Source of the DNA: Brucella pseudintermedia
GTDB lineage: Bacteria; Pseudomonadota; Alphaproteobacteria; Rhizobiales; Rhizobiaceae
DNA: 64,000 nt
Assembly (NCBI RefSeq): GCF_008932435.1
Contig: NZ_WBWE01000009.1
Location: 124,001 to 188,000 of the forward strand
Reading direction: 5' to 3'
The position numbers were made by a program, and so were the translations under genes. Shown here one piece after another: positions 12,027 through 22,103 of the stretch. Below the pieces are notes generated by a model, which did not search any database, had not been told where the DNA came from, and saw only the letters and a list, made by a program, of their open reading frames with translations. Within the stretch, counting starts at the first letter, position 1. The number at the start of each line of letters is the position of its first letter.

Positions 12027-12341
12027 ATGTCCATTCACAATAGCAAACAAAGCGCGATGGAAGCGAAACTGACCAAGGCTTTTGCTCCCGAACGGCTTGA
12101 AGTCATCAATGAAAGCCATCTCCACGCCGGGCATCACCATGAAGATCGCGGTCATCACGAAGTCTATGACGGCACCGGCGAAACGCATTTCCGCATCCGC
12201 ATCGTTGCCGAGGCTTTTGCCGGAATGAGCCGCATCGAGCGTCACCGCTCCATCAATGCACTGCTGAAGGAAGAGCTGGAGAGCGGTGTCCACGCGCTGG
12301 CGATTGAGCCTTCGGCTCCCGGCGAAGCCACGCGTCGCTGA
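12027..12341 (+). CDS. BolA family protein
   Basis: BolA proteins pair with monothiol glutaredoxins and take part in iron-sulfur handling and stress-linked regulation. The sequence has the family core: LEVINESHLHAGHH, then GETHFRIRIVAEAFAGMSRIERHRSIN and the C-terminal HALAIEPSAP. The conserved cysteine or histidine used for [2Fe-2S] binding probably corresponds to one of the loop histidines. GTG at 12018 is in frame, but it abuts GGGAGAA; ATG at 12027, 11 bp after GGAG, is preferred and gives 104 aa. Divergent from the J-domain gene. Confidence 0.88.
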   Translation: MSIHNSKQSAMEAKLTKAFAPERLEVINESHLHAGHHHEDRGHHEVYDGTGETHFRIRIVAEAFAGMSRIERHRSINALLKEELESGVHALAIEPSAPGEATRR

Positions 12342-12350
12342 ATTATCCTG

Positions 12351-13658
12351 TCAGCGGGGCAGCGCCGCAACAATCGGGGCCGGTTTCCCGTCGGCGTCGA
12401 GCGGCACGATGCGCAAGCGCGTCAGGCGGTTCTTTTCCTTCTTGAGCACGGAAAACCGTTTCCCGTAAAAGGTGAAAGCCTGCTTTACTTCTGGGATCGT
12501 CTGGGTCTCATGAATGACCAGACCGGCAATAGTGGTCGCTTCTTCATCCGGCAAATGCCAGTCGAGCGCGCGATTGATATCGCGAATCGGCAATGAACCG
12601 TCGACAATCACCGAGCCGTCCGGCTGCAGGCGAACGCCCTGCATGTCGATATCGTGCTCGTCGGCAATATCGCCGACGATCTCTTCGAGAATGTCCTCCA
12701 GCGTCACCAGTCCCTGCACGTCGCCATATTCATCGACGACGATGGCGATATGTGCCTTGCGACGGAGGAAGGCGTCGAGCTGATCCTGCAACGTCGTCGT
12801 GTCGGGCACGAACCACGGCTTGCGCGCGACCTTCATGATGTCGATGCGGGTGAAATCATTGTCGACATCGTAGAGCGCGCGCAGCAGGTCCTTGGTGTGG
12901 ATGATCCCGACAATATTGTCGATATCGTCGCGCCAGAGCGGCATGCGCGTGTGCGGGCTCGCCAGGATATCGCGCACGATCTCTTCCGCCGCGGCATCGG
13001 CATTGACAGTGCCCATCGAGGTCCGGTGCACCATCACGTCGCTGACTTCCAGTTCCTTGAGGTCAAGGAGGCCGCCCAGCTGGTCGCGGTCTTCCTTGAT
13101 GAGCGACTTGTCGCGATGCAGCACCTCCACCGCGCCGCGCAGTTCCTCCTGCGGGCTCAGCATGGAACGGCCTGCCGCCAGATTGACGCCGCAGAGCTTG
13201 AGAATCGCGCGCACGATCCAGTTCACGGCACTGGAAATCGGACCGAGGATCAGGACGACAAGCGATACGCCGCGCGCAACCGCCAGCGAAAAACGGTCGG
13301 GACCGGAAATCGCCCAGGATTTCGGCAGCACTTCAGCGAAGATGACCAGAATGATCGTCATCGCCAGTGTGGCATAGGCGACGCCCGCATCGCCGAATAG
13401 GTTCAAAAAGATGCTGGTGGCAATCGAGGAAGCCAGAATATTGGCGAGGTTGTTGCCGATCAGAAGCGCGCCGATCAGCCGGTCGCGGCGGCTGATAAGG
13501 CGTTGGACCAGCCCGGCCCGCTCGTCGCCATTATGTTCGAGCGTAAGCATGCGGGCCCGTGACGCGGCGGTCAGCGCCGTTTCGGAGCCTGAGAAAAACG
13601 CCGAGAGAATGACGCAGAGCAGGATGATGCCGCACATGACCCAGAGCCCAAAAGCCAT
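12351..13658 (-). CDS. HlyC/CorC (CNNM-CBS) family transporter
   Basis: Membrane protein of the CNNM/CorC group, linked to Mg2+/Co2+ transport and sometimes called hemolysin-like (TlyC). The 435 residues comprise a DUF21/CNNM membrane domain (about 1-190, beginning GIILLCVILSAFFSGSETALTAASRARM), two CBS domains (about 205-335, with VMVHRTSM and DEYGDVQGLVTLEDILEEIVGDI) and a C-terminal CorC_HlyC domain (to 430) with DWHLPDEEATTIAGLV. It stands in the leftward group with aroB and aroK, 89 bp from aroB. Haemolytic activity should not be assumed. Confidence 0.9.
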   Translation of the reverse strand: MAFGLWVMCGIILLCVILSAFFSGSETALTAASRARMLTLEHNGDERAGLVQRLISRRDRLIGALLIGNNLANILASSIATSIFLNLFGDAGVAYATLAMTIILVIFAEVLPKSWAISGPDRFSLAVARGVSLVVLILGPISSAVNWIVRAILKLCGVNLAAGRSMLSPQEELRGAVEVLHRDKSLIKEDRDQLGGLLDLKELEVSDVMVHRTSMGTVNADAAAEEIVRDILASPHTRMPLWRDDIDNIVGIIHTKDLLRALYDVDNDFTRIDIMKVARKPWFVPDTTTLQDQLDAFLRRKAHIAIVVDEYGDVQGLVTLEDILEEIVGDIADEHDIDMQGVRLQPDGSVIVDGSLPIRDINRALDWHLPDEEATTIAGLVIHETQTIPEVKQAFTFYGKRFSVLKKEKNRLTRLRIVPLDADGKPAPIVAALPR

Positions 13659-13747
13659 TCGCCTTGTCCTCTTATTTGGTATCTAGTGGATTTTTCGAAT
13701 TTGACATTTGAAACAGCATCTAATTCAGTCGGAATTCAAACGTCAAT

Positions 13748-14878
13748 TCAATCCACTAGACGGTCTTTCAGAAATTCCAGCACGGCCGTCGGCGGTACGT
13801 CCTTTGCAATGAAGGACTGGCCAATGCCGCGCGTCAGGATGAAGGTCAGCGCGCCGCGCGCCACTTTCTTGTCCTGCGCAATATAATCCATCAGTTTTTC
13901 TGCCGGTGGCAATCCGCCCGGCACATCCGACAGCCGATGGGGCAGGCCGACAGCCTTCAGATGCGCTTCGACGCGCTCCGCCTCCTCGATGCCGCAGAGG
14001 TTCATCTTGACCGAGAAGCGATGCGCCAGCGCCATGCCGATGGCGACGCCCTCGCCATGCACGAGGCGGGTCGAATCGTAACCGGTTGCCGTTTCCAGCG
14101 CATGGCCGAACGTATGGCCGAGATTGAGAAGCGCACGGTCGCCGGTTTCGCGCTCGTCACGGGCCACGACCGCCGCCTTGCAACGGCAGGATTCAGCGAT
14201 AGCTTCTATCCGCGCCGCGCCGCCTGAAAAAACTTCCTGCCAGTTCCTTTCCAGCCATCCGAAGAAGTCCGGGCGGTCGATCAGGCCATATTTCGCAACT
14301 TCGGCATAACCGGCGCGAAACTCACGTGGGCTCAGCGTATCGAGCACATCCGTATCGGCCAGCACAAGTTGCGGCTGATAGAAAACGCCGACGAGGTTCT
14401 TGCCGTGGGCGGTGTTGATGCCGGTCTTGCCCCCGACGGAGGAATCCACCTGCGACAGCAGCGAGGTCGGCATCTGTACGAAATTCATGCCGCGCCGCAC
14501 GATCCCGGCAACGAAGCCGGAAAGATCGCCGACCACGCCGCCGCCAAATGCCACCACCGCATCGCCGCGTTCCAGTCGCGCCGCCAGGACGGCATTGGTT
14601 ACGGTTTCCAGCGTGGAAAAGGATTTTGATTTCTCTCCCGCCGCAACGATCACCGGCGTCACATCGATACCGGCCCTGACGAAGCTTTCGGTCAGGCGCT
14701 CAAGATGGGCCTTGGCGACATTTTCGTCTGTCACCACAGCCACGCGCACGCCTCTGAGGCGCTTCGCTATTTCCTCGCCCGCACGGTCAACCAGTCCCTT
14801 GCCGATGAGGATATCATAGGAGCGGTCGCCAAGCGACACGGGAACGGTGGTGACACCGGCGATGGAAGGCGCGTTCAT
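13748..14878 (-). CDS. aroB: 3-dehydroquinate synthase
   Basis: Second enzyme of the shikimate pathway, converting DAHP to 3-dehydroquinate with NAD+ and a divalent metal. Diagnostic motifs include [14 protein letters not shown], the [21 protein letters not shown] stretch in two adjacent blocks, the metal ligands in [14 protein letters not shown] and [11 protein letters not shown], and the terminal [14 protein letters not shown]. The open frame reaches 14896, but MNAPSIAG at 14878 gives the usual 376-residue length. aroK lies 54 bp upstream in the same direction, the classical aroK-aroB pair. Assignment is certain. Confidence 0.96.
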   Translation of the reverse strand: MNAPSIAGVTTVPVSLGDRSYDILIGKGLVDRAGEEIAKRLRGVRVAVVTDENVAKAHLERLTESFVRAGIDVTPVIVAAGEKSKSFSTLETVTNAVLAARLERGDAVVAFGGGVVGDLSGFVAGIVRRGMNFVQMPTSLLSQVDSSVGGKTGINTAHGKNLVGVFYQPQLVLADTDVLDTLSPREFRAGYAEVAKYGLIDRPDFFGWLERNWQEVFSGGAARIEAIAESCRCKAAVVARDERETGDRALLNLGHTFGHALETATGYDSTRLVHGEGVAIGMALAHRFSVKMNLCGIEEAERVEAHLKAVGLPHRLSDVPGGLPPAEKLMDYIAQDKKVARGALTFILTRGIGQSFIAKDVPPTAVLEFLKDRLVD

Positions 14879-14932
14879 GCGTAGTCTCCAATACATGCGA
14901 GGACATTACCGGTTCTGTCGGTTTGACAGCCC

Positions 14933-15523
14933 TTAAGCCTCTGATCTTTCGAGATGTCCGGCCAGAACATCGAGCAGTTCGGCGGCGATCACTTCCTTCT
15001 TGTCGTCACGCGTCATTAGCTGGAGATCGGCCAGCGCATAGACGGGATAACGCTCATTCATCAGTCGCAGCATGACGCCGCGCGGATCGCTGTTTTTCAA
15101 AAGCGGGCGGTTCTGGCGGCGCGAGACCCGCTCCATCAGAATATCGATTTCCGCATTGAGCCAGATAGAAACGCCGGCACGCGCAATTGCGGCGCGCGTT
15201 TCGGCGTTCATATAGGCTCCGCCGCCGGTTGCCAGAACCATCGGCCCGTCTTCAAGCAGTCGCATGATGACGCGGCGTTCAAGATCACGGAACTCGACCT
15301 CGCCATAGGCTTCGAACAGTTCGGGAATGGTCATGCGCGAAACCGCTTCGATCTCCGTATCGGCATCGCGAAACGGCAATCCGAGAAGGCTTGCCGCCTT
15401 GCGCCCGACGGTGGATTTTCCCGCGCCCATCAGCCCCACAAGCACCACGACTTTTGAACCGAGCAGATCGCGGATCAGCGCCGCTTTCTCATGTAGATTG
15501 TTTTGTTTTGCCGTACTGCCCAT
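14933..15523 (-). CDS. aroK: shikimate kinase
   Basis: Phosphorylates shikimate at the 3-hydroxyl using ATP. Walker [10 protein letters not shown], shikimate-binding DADTEIE and FRDLERRV, and TGGGAYMN are all present. The frame is open to 15703, but the ATG at 15523 (MGSTAKQ) follows GAGG at 5 bp and corresponds to the start of related Brucella AroK proteins. The product is 196 aa. The residues just after the start differ clearly from the Brucella abortus version as recalled, suggesting an Ochrobactrum-like relative. Operon with aroB. Confidence 0.95.
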   Translation of the reverse strand: MGSTAKQNNLHEKAALIRDLLGSKVVVLVGLMGAGKSTVGRKAASLLGLPFRDADTEIEAVSRMTIPELFEAYGEVEFRDLERRVIMRLLEDGPMVLATGGGAYMNAETRAAIARAGVSIWLNAEIDILMERVSRRQNRPLLKNSDPRGVMLRLMNERYPVYALADLQLMTRDDKKEVIAAELLDVLAGHLERSEA

Positions 15524-15696
15524 TGTCCTCGTCCATTTGCTCTGGTTCCACATGAAAAACGGGACGACGTCAATTGCTTTGATCGTTTTGAAGGCGTGCA
15601 GAACCGGAAGTGCGGCTTTTTTTGCGGGATTGGACAGTTGTTCCCTCTTTCGTCGGCCTCCTTGCTTTCGTCCAAATGCCACAGCATAAGGGATGA

Positions 15697-15933
15697 ATGC
15701 CAACGCTGACGCGCCTCGTCACCTTTCTCGCCCTTGCCATCGCCATCGTCTATGGCGCGATGTATGCGCTTGCCAATTTCGTGGAGCCCGCCACGCGCGA
15801 GATCACCGTCGAAATACCGGCTTCGAAGCTGAAACCGGTCACGATTGCGCCTCCATCAGCCCCCGCAGCCGAGCCTGCCGCGGCAGAAACCGCCGGTACG
15901 GACACTCAATCGTCACAGACATCACAGGAGTGA
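15697..15933 (+). CDS. small membrane-anchored hypothetical protein, 78 aa
   Basis: No function recognised. Residues 4-27 form one hydrophobic helix ([22 protein letters not shown]), followed by a basic/acidic stretch and an Ala/Pro/Glu-rich tail, so it is probably inner-membrane anchored with a periplasmic tail. It stops 2 bp before the xerD start codon, and its 3' end supplies the xerD ribosome binding site, so the two are likely translationally coupled. Similar small ORFs sit between aroK and xerD in related genomes. Confidence 0.7.
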   Translation: MPTLTRLVTFLALAIAIVYGAMYALANFVEPATREITVEIPASKLKPVTIAPPSAPAAEPAAAETAGTDTQSSQTSQE

Positions 15934-15935
15934 CG

Positions 15936-16859
15936 ATGCGCGCATCGCTGGCGATCGAGAATTTTCTGGAAATGATGAGCGCCGAACGCGGAGCGGCGGA
16001 AAACACGCTTGAATCCTACCGGCGCGATCTTGAAGCGGTGGCGGATGTGCTGGCAGCCCGCGGCGTCAATCTCACGGAGGCCGGGCCGGACCATATCCGC
16101 AGCGCCATCGATGCCATGGCGACGGAAGGCTTTGCCGCCACCTCGCAGGCCCGGCGCCTGTCGGCGCTGCGCCAGTTCTTCCGCTTTCTCTATTCGGAAG
16201 GCTATCGACAGGACGACCCCACCGGCACCGTCGACGCGCCCAAAAAGCAAAAGCCGCTGCCCAAGATCATGAGCGTCGAAAACGTTACCCGGCTCCTCGA
16301 CCGGGCGGTGCTTGAAGCCGATAAGCCCGGCGAACCGGCTGATCGCATCAAGGCGCTGCGCCTTCATGCGCTTCTCGAAACACTTTATGCCACTGGGCTT
16401 CGCGTCTCGGAACTTGTGGGCCTGCCCGTCACCGTCGCGCGCACTGACCATCGTTTTCTGCTGGTGCGCGGCAAGGGTTCCAAGGAACGCATGGTTCCGC
16501 TTTCGCCCAAGGCGCGCGAAGCGCTGCAGCGCTTTCTGACTTTGCGGGATTCCTTGCCCGGCAGCGACGATAATCCATGGCTGTTTCCGGCTTTTTCGGA
16601 AAGCGGCCATCTGGCGCGCCAGGTTTTCGCCCGCGAGTTGAAAGGGCTTGCTGCGCGAGCAGGCTTGTCGGCAGCCGCCATCTCGCCGCACGTACTTCGT
16701 CATGCCTTTGCCAGCCACCTGCTGCAGAACGGCGCCGATCTGCGCACCGTGCAGCAATTGCTCGGCCATGCCGACATTTCCACCACCCAGATTTATACGC
16801 ATGTGCTTGAGGAAAGACTGCATAAGCTTGTCAGCGAGCATCATCCGCTTGCCGATTAG
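15936..16859 (+). CDS. xerD: tyrosine recombinase XerD
   Basis: Site-specific recombinase that, with XerC and FtsK, resolves chromosome dimers at dif. The 307-residue protein has the SAM-like N-terminal DNA-binding domain (about 1-95) and the catalytic domain with R156 (ATGLRVSEL), K180 region (RGKGSKER), H252-x-x-R255 ([10 protein letters not shown]), H278 ([10 protein letters not shown]) and nucleophile Y287. An AGGAG box at 15926-15930 precedes the ATG. The frame is open to 15693, but that extension overlaps the small upstream gene in another frame and is not coding. XerC is not in the window. Confidence 0.94.
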   Translation: MRASLAIENFLEMMSAERGAAENTLESYRRDLEAVADVLAARGVNLTEAGPDHIRSAIDAMATEGFAATSQARRLSALRQFFRFLYSEGYRQDDPTGTVDAPKKQKPLPKIMSVENVTRLLDRAVLEADKPGEPADRIKALRLHALLETLYATGLRVSELVGLPVTVARTDHRFLLVRGKGSKERMVPLSPKAREALQRFLTLRDSLPGSDDNPWLFPAFSESGHLARQVFARELKGLAARAGLSAAAISPHVLRHAFASHLLQNGADLRTVQQLLGHADISTTQIYTHVLEERLHKLVSEHHPLAD

Positions 16860-16997
16860 CCATTGTGCGGCTATGAGAAAATCGAAAATTTGCAAGATGA
16901 GCCCGCAGTGAATATGTAAGGCGCCGTAAATCAGCCTTTTTGAGGCTGCCTTTAAAGCGGCACATCCCTTTGTAAAACGCACGAACAGTCAGGCCCG

Positions 16998-17951
16998 ATG
17001 TACAACTATCTCGACTTTGAAAAACCCGTCGCCGACCTTGAAGGCCAGATTCTTGAGCTGAAAAAGCTCGCGCAGGAACAGGGCAGCGTCGAGATGAGCG
17101 ACGAGATTCGTCGCCTCGAGAAGCGTTCAGCCGACGCGCTGAAGGACATCTACCGCAAGCTGACCCCATGGCAGAAGGCGCTGATCGCCCGCCATCCAGA
17201 CCGTCCGCACTGCCTGGAATATATCGACCGGCTATTCACCGAATTCACCCCGCTTGCCGGTGACCGCAAATTCGCCAATGATGAAGCCATTCAGGCCGGT
17301 TTCGGCCGTTTCAACGGTCAGGCAGTCGCGATCATCGGACAGGAAAAGGGTTCCGATACCAAGACGCGCCTCAAGCACAATTTCGGCTCGGCCCGTCCGG
17401 AAGGCTACCGCAAGGCCGTCCGCATCATGGAAATGGCCGACCGCTTCCAACTGCCGCTCATCACCTTTGTCGATACGGCAGGCGCCTATCCGGGCGTCAG
17501 CGCCGAGGAACGCGGCCAGGCAGAAGCCATCGCCCGCTCGACGGCAGAGTGCCTCAAGCTGCGCGTCCCGGTCATCTCGATCATCATCGGTGAAGGCGGC
17601 TCTGGCGGTGCGATTGCAATCGCCGTTGCAAACCGCGTCTACATGCTTGAGCATTCGATCTATTCGGTGATCTCGCCTGAGGGCGCTGCCTCCATCCTCT
17701 GGCATGATTCGACCCGCGCCAAGGATGCTGCCTCCAACATGCGCATCACCGCGCAGGACCTCTTCGATCTCAAGATCATCGACGGCATCATTCCCGAACC
17801 GATGGGCGGCGCGCATCGCGGCAAGGAAGCCGTGATCGACGCCACCGGCGACATCATCGCCGCATCACTGCGTTCAATGAAGGATATTGACGGCGAAACG
17901 CTGAAGCAGGAACGCCGCCAGAAGTTCCTCGAGATCGGTCGCAACATCTGA
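16998..17951 (+). CDS. accA: acetyl-CoA carboxylase carboxyltransferase subunit alpha
   Basis: Alpha subunit of the carboxyltransferase that makes malonyl-CoA for fatty acid synthesis, paired with AccD. The 317-residue sequence carries an N-terminal helical segment (YLDFEKPVADLEGQI), ARHPDRPHCLEYI, and the crotonase-fold oxyanion regions in TFVDTAGAYPGVSAEERGQ and GEGGSGGAIAIAVANRV. Length is normal. It stands alone, 138 bp after xerD, with no obvious terminator or operon partner in between. Confidence 0.96.
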   Translation: MYNYLDFEKPVADLEGQILELKKLAQEQGSVEMSDEIRRLEKRSADALKDIYRKLTPWQKALIARHPDRPHCLEYIDRLFTEFTPLAGDRKFANDEAIQAGFGRFNGQAVAIIGQEKGSDTKTRLKHNFGSARPEGYRKAVRIMEMADRFQLPLITFVDTAGAYPGVSAEERGQAEAIARSTAECLKLRVPVISIIIGEGGSGGAIAIAVANRVYMLEHSIYSVISPEGAASILWHDSTRAKDAASNMRITAQDLFDLKIIDGIIPEPMGGAHRGKEAVIDATGDIIAASLRSMKDIDGETLKQERRQKFLEIGRNI

Positions 17952-18171
17952 TTCTCACCGTCACTGATCGATAGTTCATCTGGAAAGTTCTGCGTTTTCC
18001 GGATTTGCATCATGCTGGAAATTCGGCCATATTGCCGACGCGCCGGGTTTTAGCTATCTGAGCAAGGTTTTATAAACGATACCGTAAGGTTTCGTTTATA
18101 GGATCGGACCTTCAGGAAATCGACTTTTGCTCATAAAGTCTCTGGCGTAGCTCTAACAGACTTGATGCGAC

Positions 18172-19404
18172 ATGAAGATCAGAACCGCAATTCTAGGCTC
18201 CTTACTGGCAACCGCGCTCCTCGCCGGCTGCCAGGGTTCGTCCGTATCCGACCTGAGCCTCAGGGCTGAAAAGCCGCTTCCGGAAAAGATCGTAGCCAAG
18301 ATGAAGGCGAAGGGCATGACCCGCACCTCGCCGATCATGGTACGCATCTTTAAAGAGGAAGGCATTCTCGAAGTCTGGAAGCAGAAGAACAACGGCAAAT
18401 ACGACCAGATCGCTTCCTATGAAATCTGCAAATGGTCGGGCAAGCTCGGTCCCAAATATATCGAGGGCGACCGCCAGGCGCCGGAAGGTTTCTACACCGT
18501 CCGTCCGTCCCAGATGAACCCCAACTCGAATTACTATCTTGCTTTCAACATCGGCTTTCCGAATGCTTATGACCGCGCCAATGGCCGCACGGGCCAGCAC
18601 CTGATGGTGCATGGCGCATGTTCGTCATCGGGCTGTTATTCGATGACCGACGAACAGGTCGCCGAGATTTACGCCTTCGGACGCGACGCCTTCAAGGGCG
18701 GCCAGCGCGACTTCCAGATTCAGGCGTTCCCCTTCCGCATGACCGCCGCCAACATGGCGCGCTACAGGAACGATCCGAATTATTCGTTCTGGAAGATGCT
18801 GAAGCAGGGCTACGACGCGTTTGAGACCACCAAGGTTCCACCCAAGGTCGATGTCTGCGAGAAGCGTTACGTCTTCAACGTATCCACGCCCGACGGTCAG
18901 CCGCTTTCGCCGACTGATGCCTGCCCACCCTCTGTTGGCAGCGAGGCCATGTCCTATGCGTCTTACGAAAAGACCTATCAGTCCGCTTTCAGCGCTGCGC
19001 AGAAGGCACCGGCACCGTCCATTCAGGGCATTGCCGAAGCCGAGCTCGTCTCTGCCTGGTCTGCCGCCCGCGCGCGCGGCGAAAAGGTGACGCGCGAGCC
19101 GCCATCGCTTTCCCCGGCTTCCGCTGAAAAGGCGGGCGCGCCGGACATTCGCCCGGCAACGCCATCCGTACAGCCGACAGCCATTGCTGCAACGCCGCAG
19201 CCGTCTGCCGCTCCGGCTCAGCCGACGACGCAGACCGCACCCGTGCCCGCACCGCAGCCAAACCCGGCAGCGTCTGCACAAGCCGCCGCTCCGCAAGTCT
19301 CCCCAATGACGACCGCCAGTACAATGACGCAGAATGCCGAACAAACGGCACCTGTCGCGGCCGCGGAACCGAAAAAGCCGTGGTGGAAGATCATCGGGAA
19401 TTGA
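18172..19404 (+). CDS. L,D-transpeptidase family lipoprotein (YafK-like)
   Basis: Probable murein L,D-transpeptidase or related YkuD-domain enzyme at the cell envelope. A lipobox LLAGC places the lipidated cysteine at C20. The YkuD/YafK catalytic motif is HGACSSSGCY (H147 to Y156), with C155 as predicted nucleophile. After the enzyme domain comes a Pro/Ala/Thr/Gln-rich low-complexity tail (about 310-395), likely a flexible linker, ending in KPWWKIIGN. In E. coli, YafK homologues cleave Lpp from peptidoglycan; the exact activity here is inferred. The 3' end overlaps the TusA gene by 25 bp. Confidence 0.87.
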   Translation: MKIRTAILGSLLATALLAGCQGSSVSDLSLRAEKPLPEKIVAKMKAKGMTRTSPIMVRIFKEEGILEVWKQKNNGKYDQIASYEICKWSGKLGPKYIEGDRQAPEGFYTVRPSQMNPNSNYYLAFNIGFPNAYDRANGRTGQHLMVHGACSSSGCYSMTDEQVAEIYAFGRDAFKGGQRDFQIQAFPFRMTAANMARYRNDPNYSFWKMLKQGYDAFETTKVPPKVDVCEKRYVFNVSTPDGQPLSPTDACPPSVGSEAMSYASYEKTYQSAFSAAQKAPAPSIQGIAEAELVSAWSAARARGEKVTREPPSLSPASAEKAGAPDIRPATPSVQPTAIAATPQPSAAPAQPTTQTAPVPAPQPNPAASAQAAAPQVSPMTTASTMTQNAEQTAPVAAAEPKKPWWKIIGN

Positions 19405-19640
19405 TAGCCCGGCAGGAGGACATTCCTGTCTACGACCTGAGGGGGCTTAAATGCCCCCTTCCGGTTTTGAAAACCCGCAATCGTCTGGAAAAAATGCCGA
19501 GCGGAGCGCTTCTCTGGGTGGAAGCGACCGATCCGCTGTCAGGCATAGACGTGCCGCATTTCTGCACGCAGGAAGGCCACGCCCTCATCGCGCAGCAGCG
19601 AGAAGGCACGCTGCAACGCTTTCTCATTCGCAAGAAGTAA
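19380..19640 (+). CDS. TusA-family sulfur carrier protein
   Basis: Small sulfurtransferase-fold protein (86 aa) with the conserved YDLRGLKCPLPVLKT motif, whose cysteine carries persulfide sulfur for tRNA thiolation or cofactor pathways. The frame begins with GTG at 19380, inside the preceding gene. No ATG occurs before the conserved core, yet a strong AGGAGG box (19416-19421) lies just upstream of an ATT codon, so the true start is uncertain. Coupling to the upstream transpeptidase gene is likely. Whether it acts in the TusBCDE pathway is unknown, as no partners are seen. Confidence 0.85.
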   Translation: MVEDHRELIARQEDIPVYDLRGLKCPLPVLKTRNRLEKMPSGALLWVEATDPLSGIDVPHFCTQEGHALIAQQREGTLQRFLIRKK

Positions 19641-19643
19641 GTA

Positions 19644-20804
19644 TCAATTCCGGGGCGAAAAACCGGGAATAGCCAGCGGATTTTCGGTCAGCGCGGCACG
19701 GTCCGGCCTGTCCAGCGCCGGGCGTCCCAAAAACGCGTCGAAAAGTTCACGCACATAGGTTTCCGGCAGATCCTTTACGATCATTACCAGAAGCGTCTCA
19801 TGCTTGTCCTGCGGCCACTGTGGCAGGCGTGCGGGCGGGTGGAAAATCTTCTGCACCCCGTGGATGACCACCGGACGGTCCGGGTCTTCCTCAATCTGCA
19901 CAATGCCCTTCACCCGCAAAAGCTTCTCGCCATGCGTCGAACGCAGAAGATCGAGGAACATCTCGAAGGTTGACAGCGGGATCGGCGCGTCGTGACGCAG
20001 CGAGAAGGAGCGGATCGCATCGTCATGGTGATGATGATGCGCGTGGCCCTGATTGTGACGGTGATCATGTTGATGATGGTCGTGATCGCAATCCGGCCCG
20101 CACACATGGTCATGACCATGATGCTCATCCTCATAGGCTTCCGCCCTCAGCCAGCGCTGAACATCCGCCGATTTTGTTTCCGGGTTATAAAGCCCGCATT
20201 CGAAAAGCGCGGCGTAGCCTGTGCGCTGCTCAGACGCCTCCAGAATATCCGCGCCAGGATTGAGCGCATGGAGACGCGCCTTCAACGCCGCCAATCCTGC
20301 CTGCGCTTCCGGCAGATCGGTTTTGGTCAGCACGATGCGGTCGGCCATTGCCACCTGCTTGACGGCTTCCTCGTGGTTGTCGAGCGTCGCCATGCCGTTG
20401 ACGGCGTCCACCGTGGCCAGAACCCCATCAAGCCTGAAAGCCTGCATGAGCACTGGATGTCCCATGATCGAATGCAGCAGCGGCGCCGGGTCAGCAAGAC
20501 CGGTGGTTTCGATGATGACGCGCTTCAGCGCCTTGATGCGTCCGGTCTGGAGGCGGTCAATAAGGTCAGCGAGCGTATCGACCAGCTCGCCGCGCACCGT
20601 GCAGCACAAGCAGCCGTCGGCAAGCTCGATCACGCCCTCGCTCGCCTGCTCGACCAGCAGATGATCGATGCTGACCTCGCCGAATTCATTGATGATGACC
20701 GCCGTATCGCATAGCGCCGGGTCTTTCAGAAGCCGGTTGAGAAGCGTGGTCTTGCCTGAACCGAGAAAGCCGGTCAGCACGGAAACGGGAATGGGATTTC
20801 GCAT
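19644..20804 (-). CDS. CobW/COG0523-family GTPase, putative metallochaperone
   Basis: G3E GTPase of the COG0523 group, which delivers or inserts metals (Zn, Co). P-loop GSGKTT is at residues 15-20, GCLCC with C65 and C68 forms the metal-binding CxCC site, and ETTGLADPAPL is the Walker B region. A His-rich stretch (about 225-265) precedes the CobW C-terminal domain. It converges with tusA, 3 bp from its stop. cobS/cobT are 9 kb away and face the same way, but nothing shows a direct link; a zinc role is as likely as cobalt. Confidence 0.88.
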   Translation of the reverse strand: MRNPIPVSVLTGFLGSGKTTLLNRLLKDPALCDTAVIINEFGEVSIDHLLVEQASEGVIELADGCLCCTVRGELVDTLADLIDRLQTGRIKALKRVIIETTGLADPAPLLHSIMGHPVLMQAFRLDGVLATVDAVNGMATLDNHEEAVKQVAMADRIVLTKTDLPEAQAGLAALKARLHALNPGADILEASEQRTGYAALFECGLYNPETKSADVQRWLRAEAYEDEHHGHDHVCGPDCDHDHHQHDHRHNQGHAHHHHHDDAIRSFSLRHDAPIPLSTFEMFLDLLRSTHGEKLLRVKGIVQIEEDPDRPVVIHGVQKIFHPPARLPQWPQDKHETLLVMIVKDLPETYVRELFDAFLGRPALDRPDRAALTENPLAIPGFSPRN

Positions 20805-20805
20805 G

Positions 20806-21918
20806 TCAGTTGACGGCCGTTGTCACACCCGCTGCCCGCTGCGGACGCGGCATCGGCACGGGAATCTGCGAAATATCGAGCTGGCTCGCCCGGGTGATCG
20901 GCCCCGGCTCCGACACCAGACCGACGCGAACCGGAACCGGATCACGATCCATCGCATGGATATAGGGCGAATTGATTTTCAGCTTGCCCTCGACATCGCG
21001 GCCATCCCAACGGTCGGCCATCGCTTCCTGGCTGCAGATCGCCTTGCGCATATCGGTGGCCTGGTTGAGATTGGCGCCCGCCGTCGGACGCAGCGTCGCC
21101 AGCGTCACGCCGCCGCCCGCACTAGCGCGGAAAGCATCGCTCATCAGTTGCGCGGCCTGAACCGCACGCGCTTCCTGCCGGTCGGCGCCAAGCACGATTG
21201 CCAGCACGGTCCTGCCGTTTCGGGTGGCCGAGCTTGCAAGATTGAAGCCGGATGCGCAGACGAAGCCGGTCTTCATGCCGTCCGCACCGTCATAGCGGCC
21301 AAGCAGGATGTTATAATTGGCCTGCACCTTCTTGCCTGCGCCCGGATCGATCGCTTCGGTCGCGAAATAATGTGCATATTGCGGAAATTCGCGGCGAAGC
21401 TGCACGGCGAGAACCGCCAGATCGCGTGCTGTCGTGTAATTGTTCGGATCGTGCAGACCGTTCGGATTGGCGAAATGCGAGCCGACCATTCCGATACGCT
21501 GGGCTTCCGCATTCATGCGCTGCACGAAGGCCGATTCCGTTCCGCCCACGGCTTCGGCAACCGCAACCGCAACGTCATTTGCCGACTTCACCAGCATGAT
21601 CTTCAGTGCCGTATCGAGCGTCATGACAGATCCGGGCTTGTAGCCCATCTTGCTCGGCGGCTCCTTAGCGGCGTTGACCGTCATGCGCACCGGCGATTCC
21701 AGCGTCATCTGACCCGACTGAAGTGCACGGAATGCCACATAGGCCGTCATCATCTTGGTCAGCGAAGCTGGATACCAGCGCTGGAATGCCTCCTGCTGCG
21801 CATAGACCTTACCGGTCGCCACATCCACTGCAATCGATGGATTGGCCTCAGCGGATGCCAGTGCGGCAGCGGACAGGCCAGCAACTGCAAACCAGATTTT
21901 CAATGATTTCGACATCAT
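20806..21918 (-). CDS. D-alanyl-D-alanine carboxypeptidase (penicillin-binding protein)
   Basis: Serine peptidase of the S11 family that removes the terminal D-Ala of peptidoglycan stem peptides in the periplasm. The 370-residue product starts with a signal peptide (cleavage near ALASA-EA), followed by SLTKM with the nucleophile serine and lysine, SANDVAVAVAE and the KTG motif in DGMKTGF. The C-terminal region lacks a recognisable PBP5-type amphipathic membrane anchor. The open frame extends to 21972; ATG at 21918 gives a proper signal peptide. The stop lies 1 bp from the CobW-like start, so the two genes may be co-transcribed. Confidence 0.9.
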   Translation of the reverse strand: MMSKSLKIWFAVAGLSAAALASAEANPSIAVDVATGKVYAQQEAFQRWYPASLTKMMTAYVAFRALQSGQMTLESPVRMTVNAAKEPPSKMGYKPGSVMTLDTALKIMLVKSANDVAVAVAEAVGGTESAFVQRMNAEAQRIGMVGSHFANPNGLHDPNNYTTARDLAVLAVQLRREFPQYAHYFATEAIDPGAGKKVQANYNILLGRYDGADGMKTGFVCASGFNLASSATRNGRTVLAIVLGADRQEARAVQAAQLMSDAFRASAGGGVTLATLRPTAGANLNQATDMRKAICSQEAMADRWDGRDVEGKLKINSPYIHAMDRDPVPVRVGLVSEPGPITRASQLDISQIPVPMPRPQRAAGVTTAVN

Positions 21919-22103
21919 TCCGTAGTTCCAATCGAAATAGCCTGCAACTTTTGCGGGTCCGAAGCGCGACATAATGGGGAGATTAACGTTTTCTTTATCT
22001 ATGCCATGTGGCGATGAAAAGGCAAACAGGGATTGCCCGCTTTCACCGAAACGTCATATCCTGCCCCCTTCAAATCATGCCCAATCCGGGGAGCCATCAG
22101 AAA

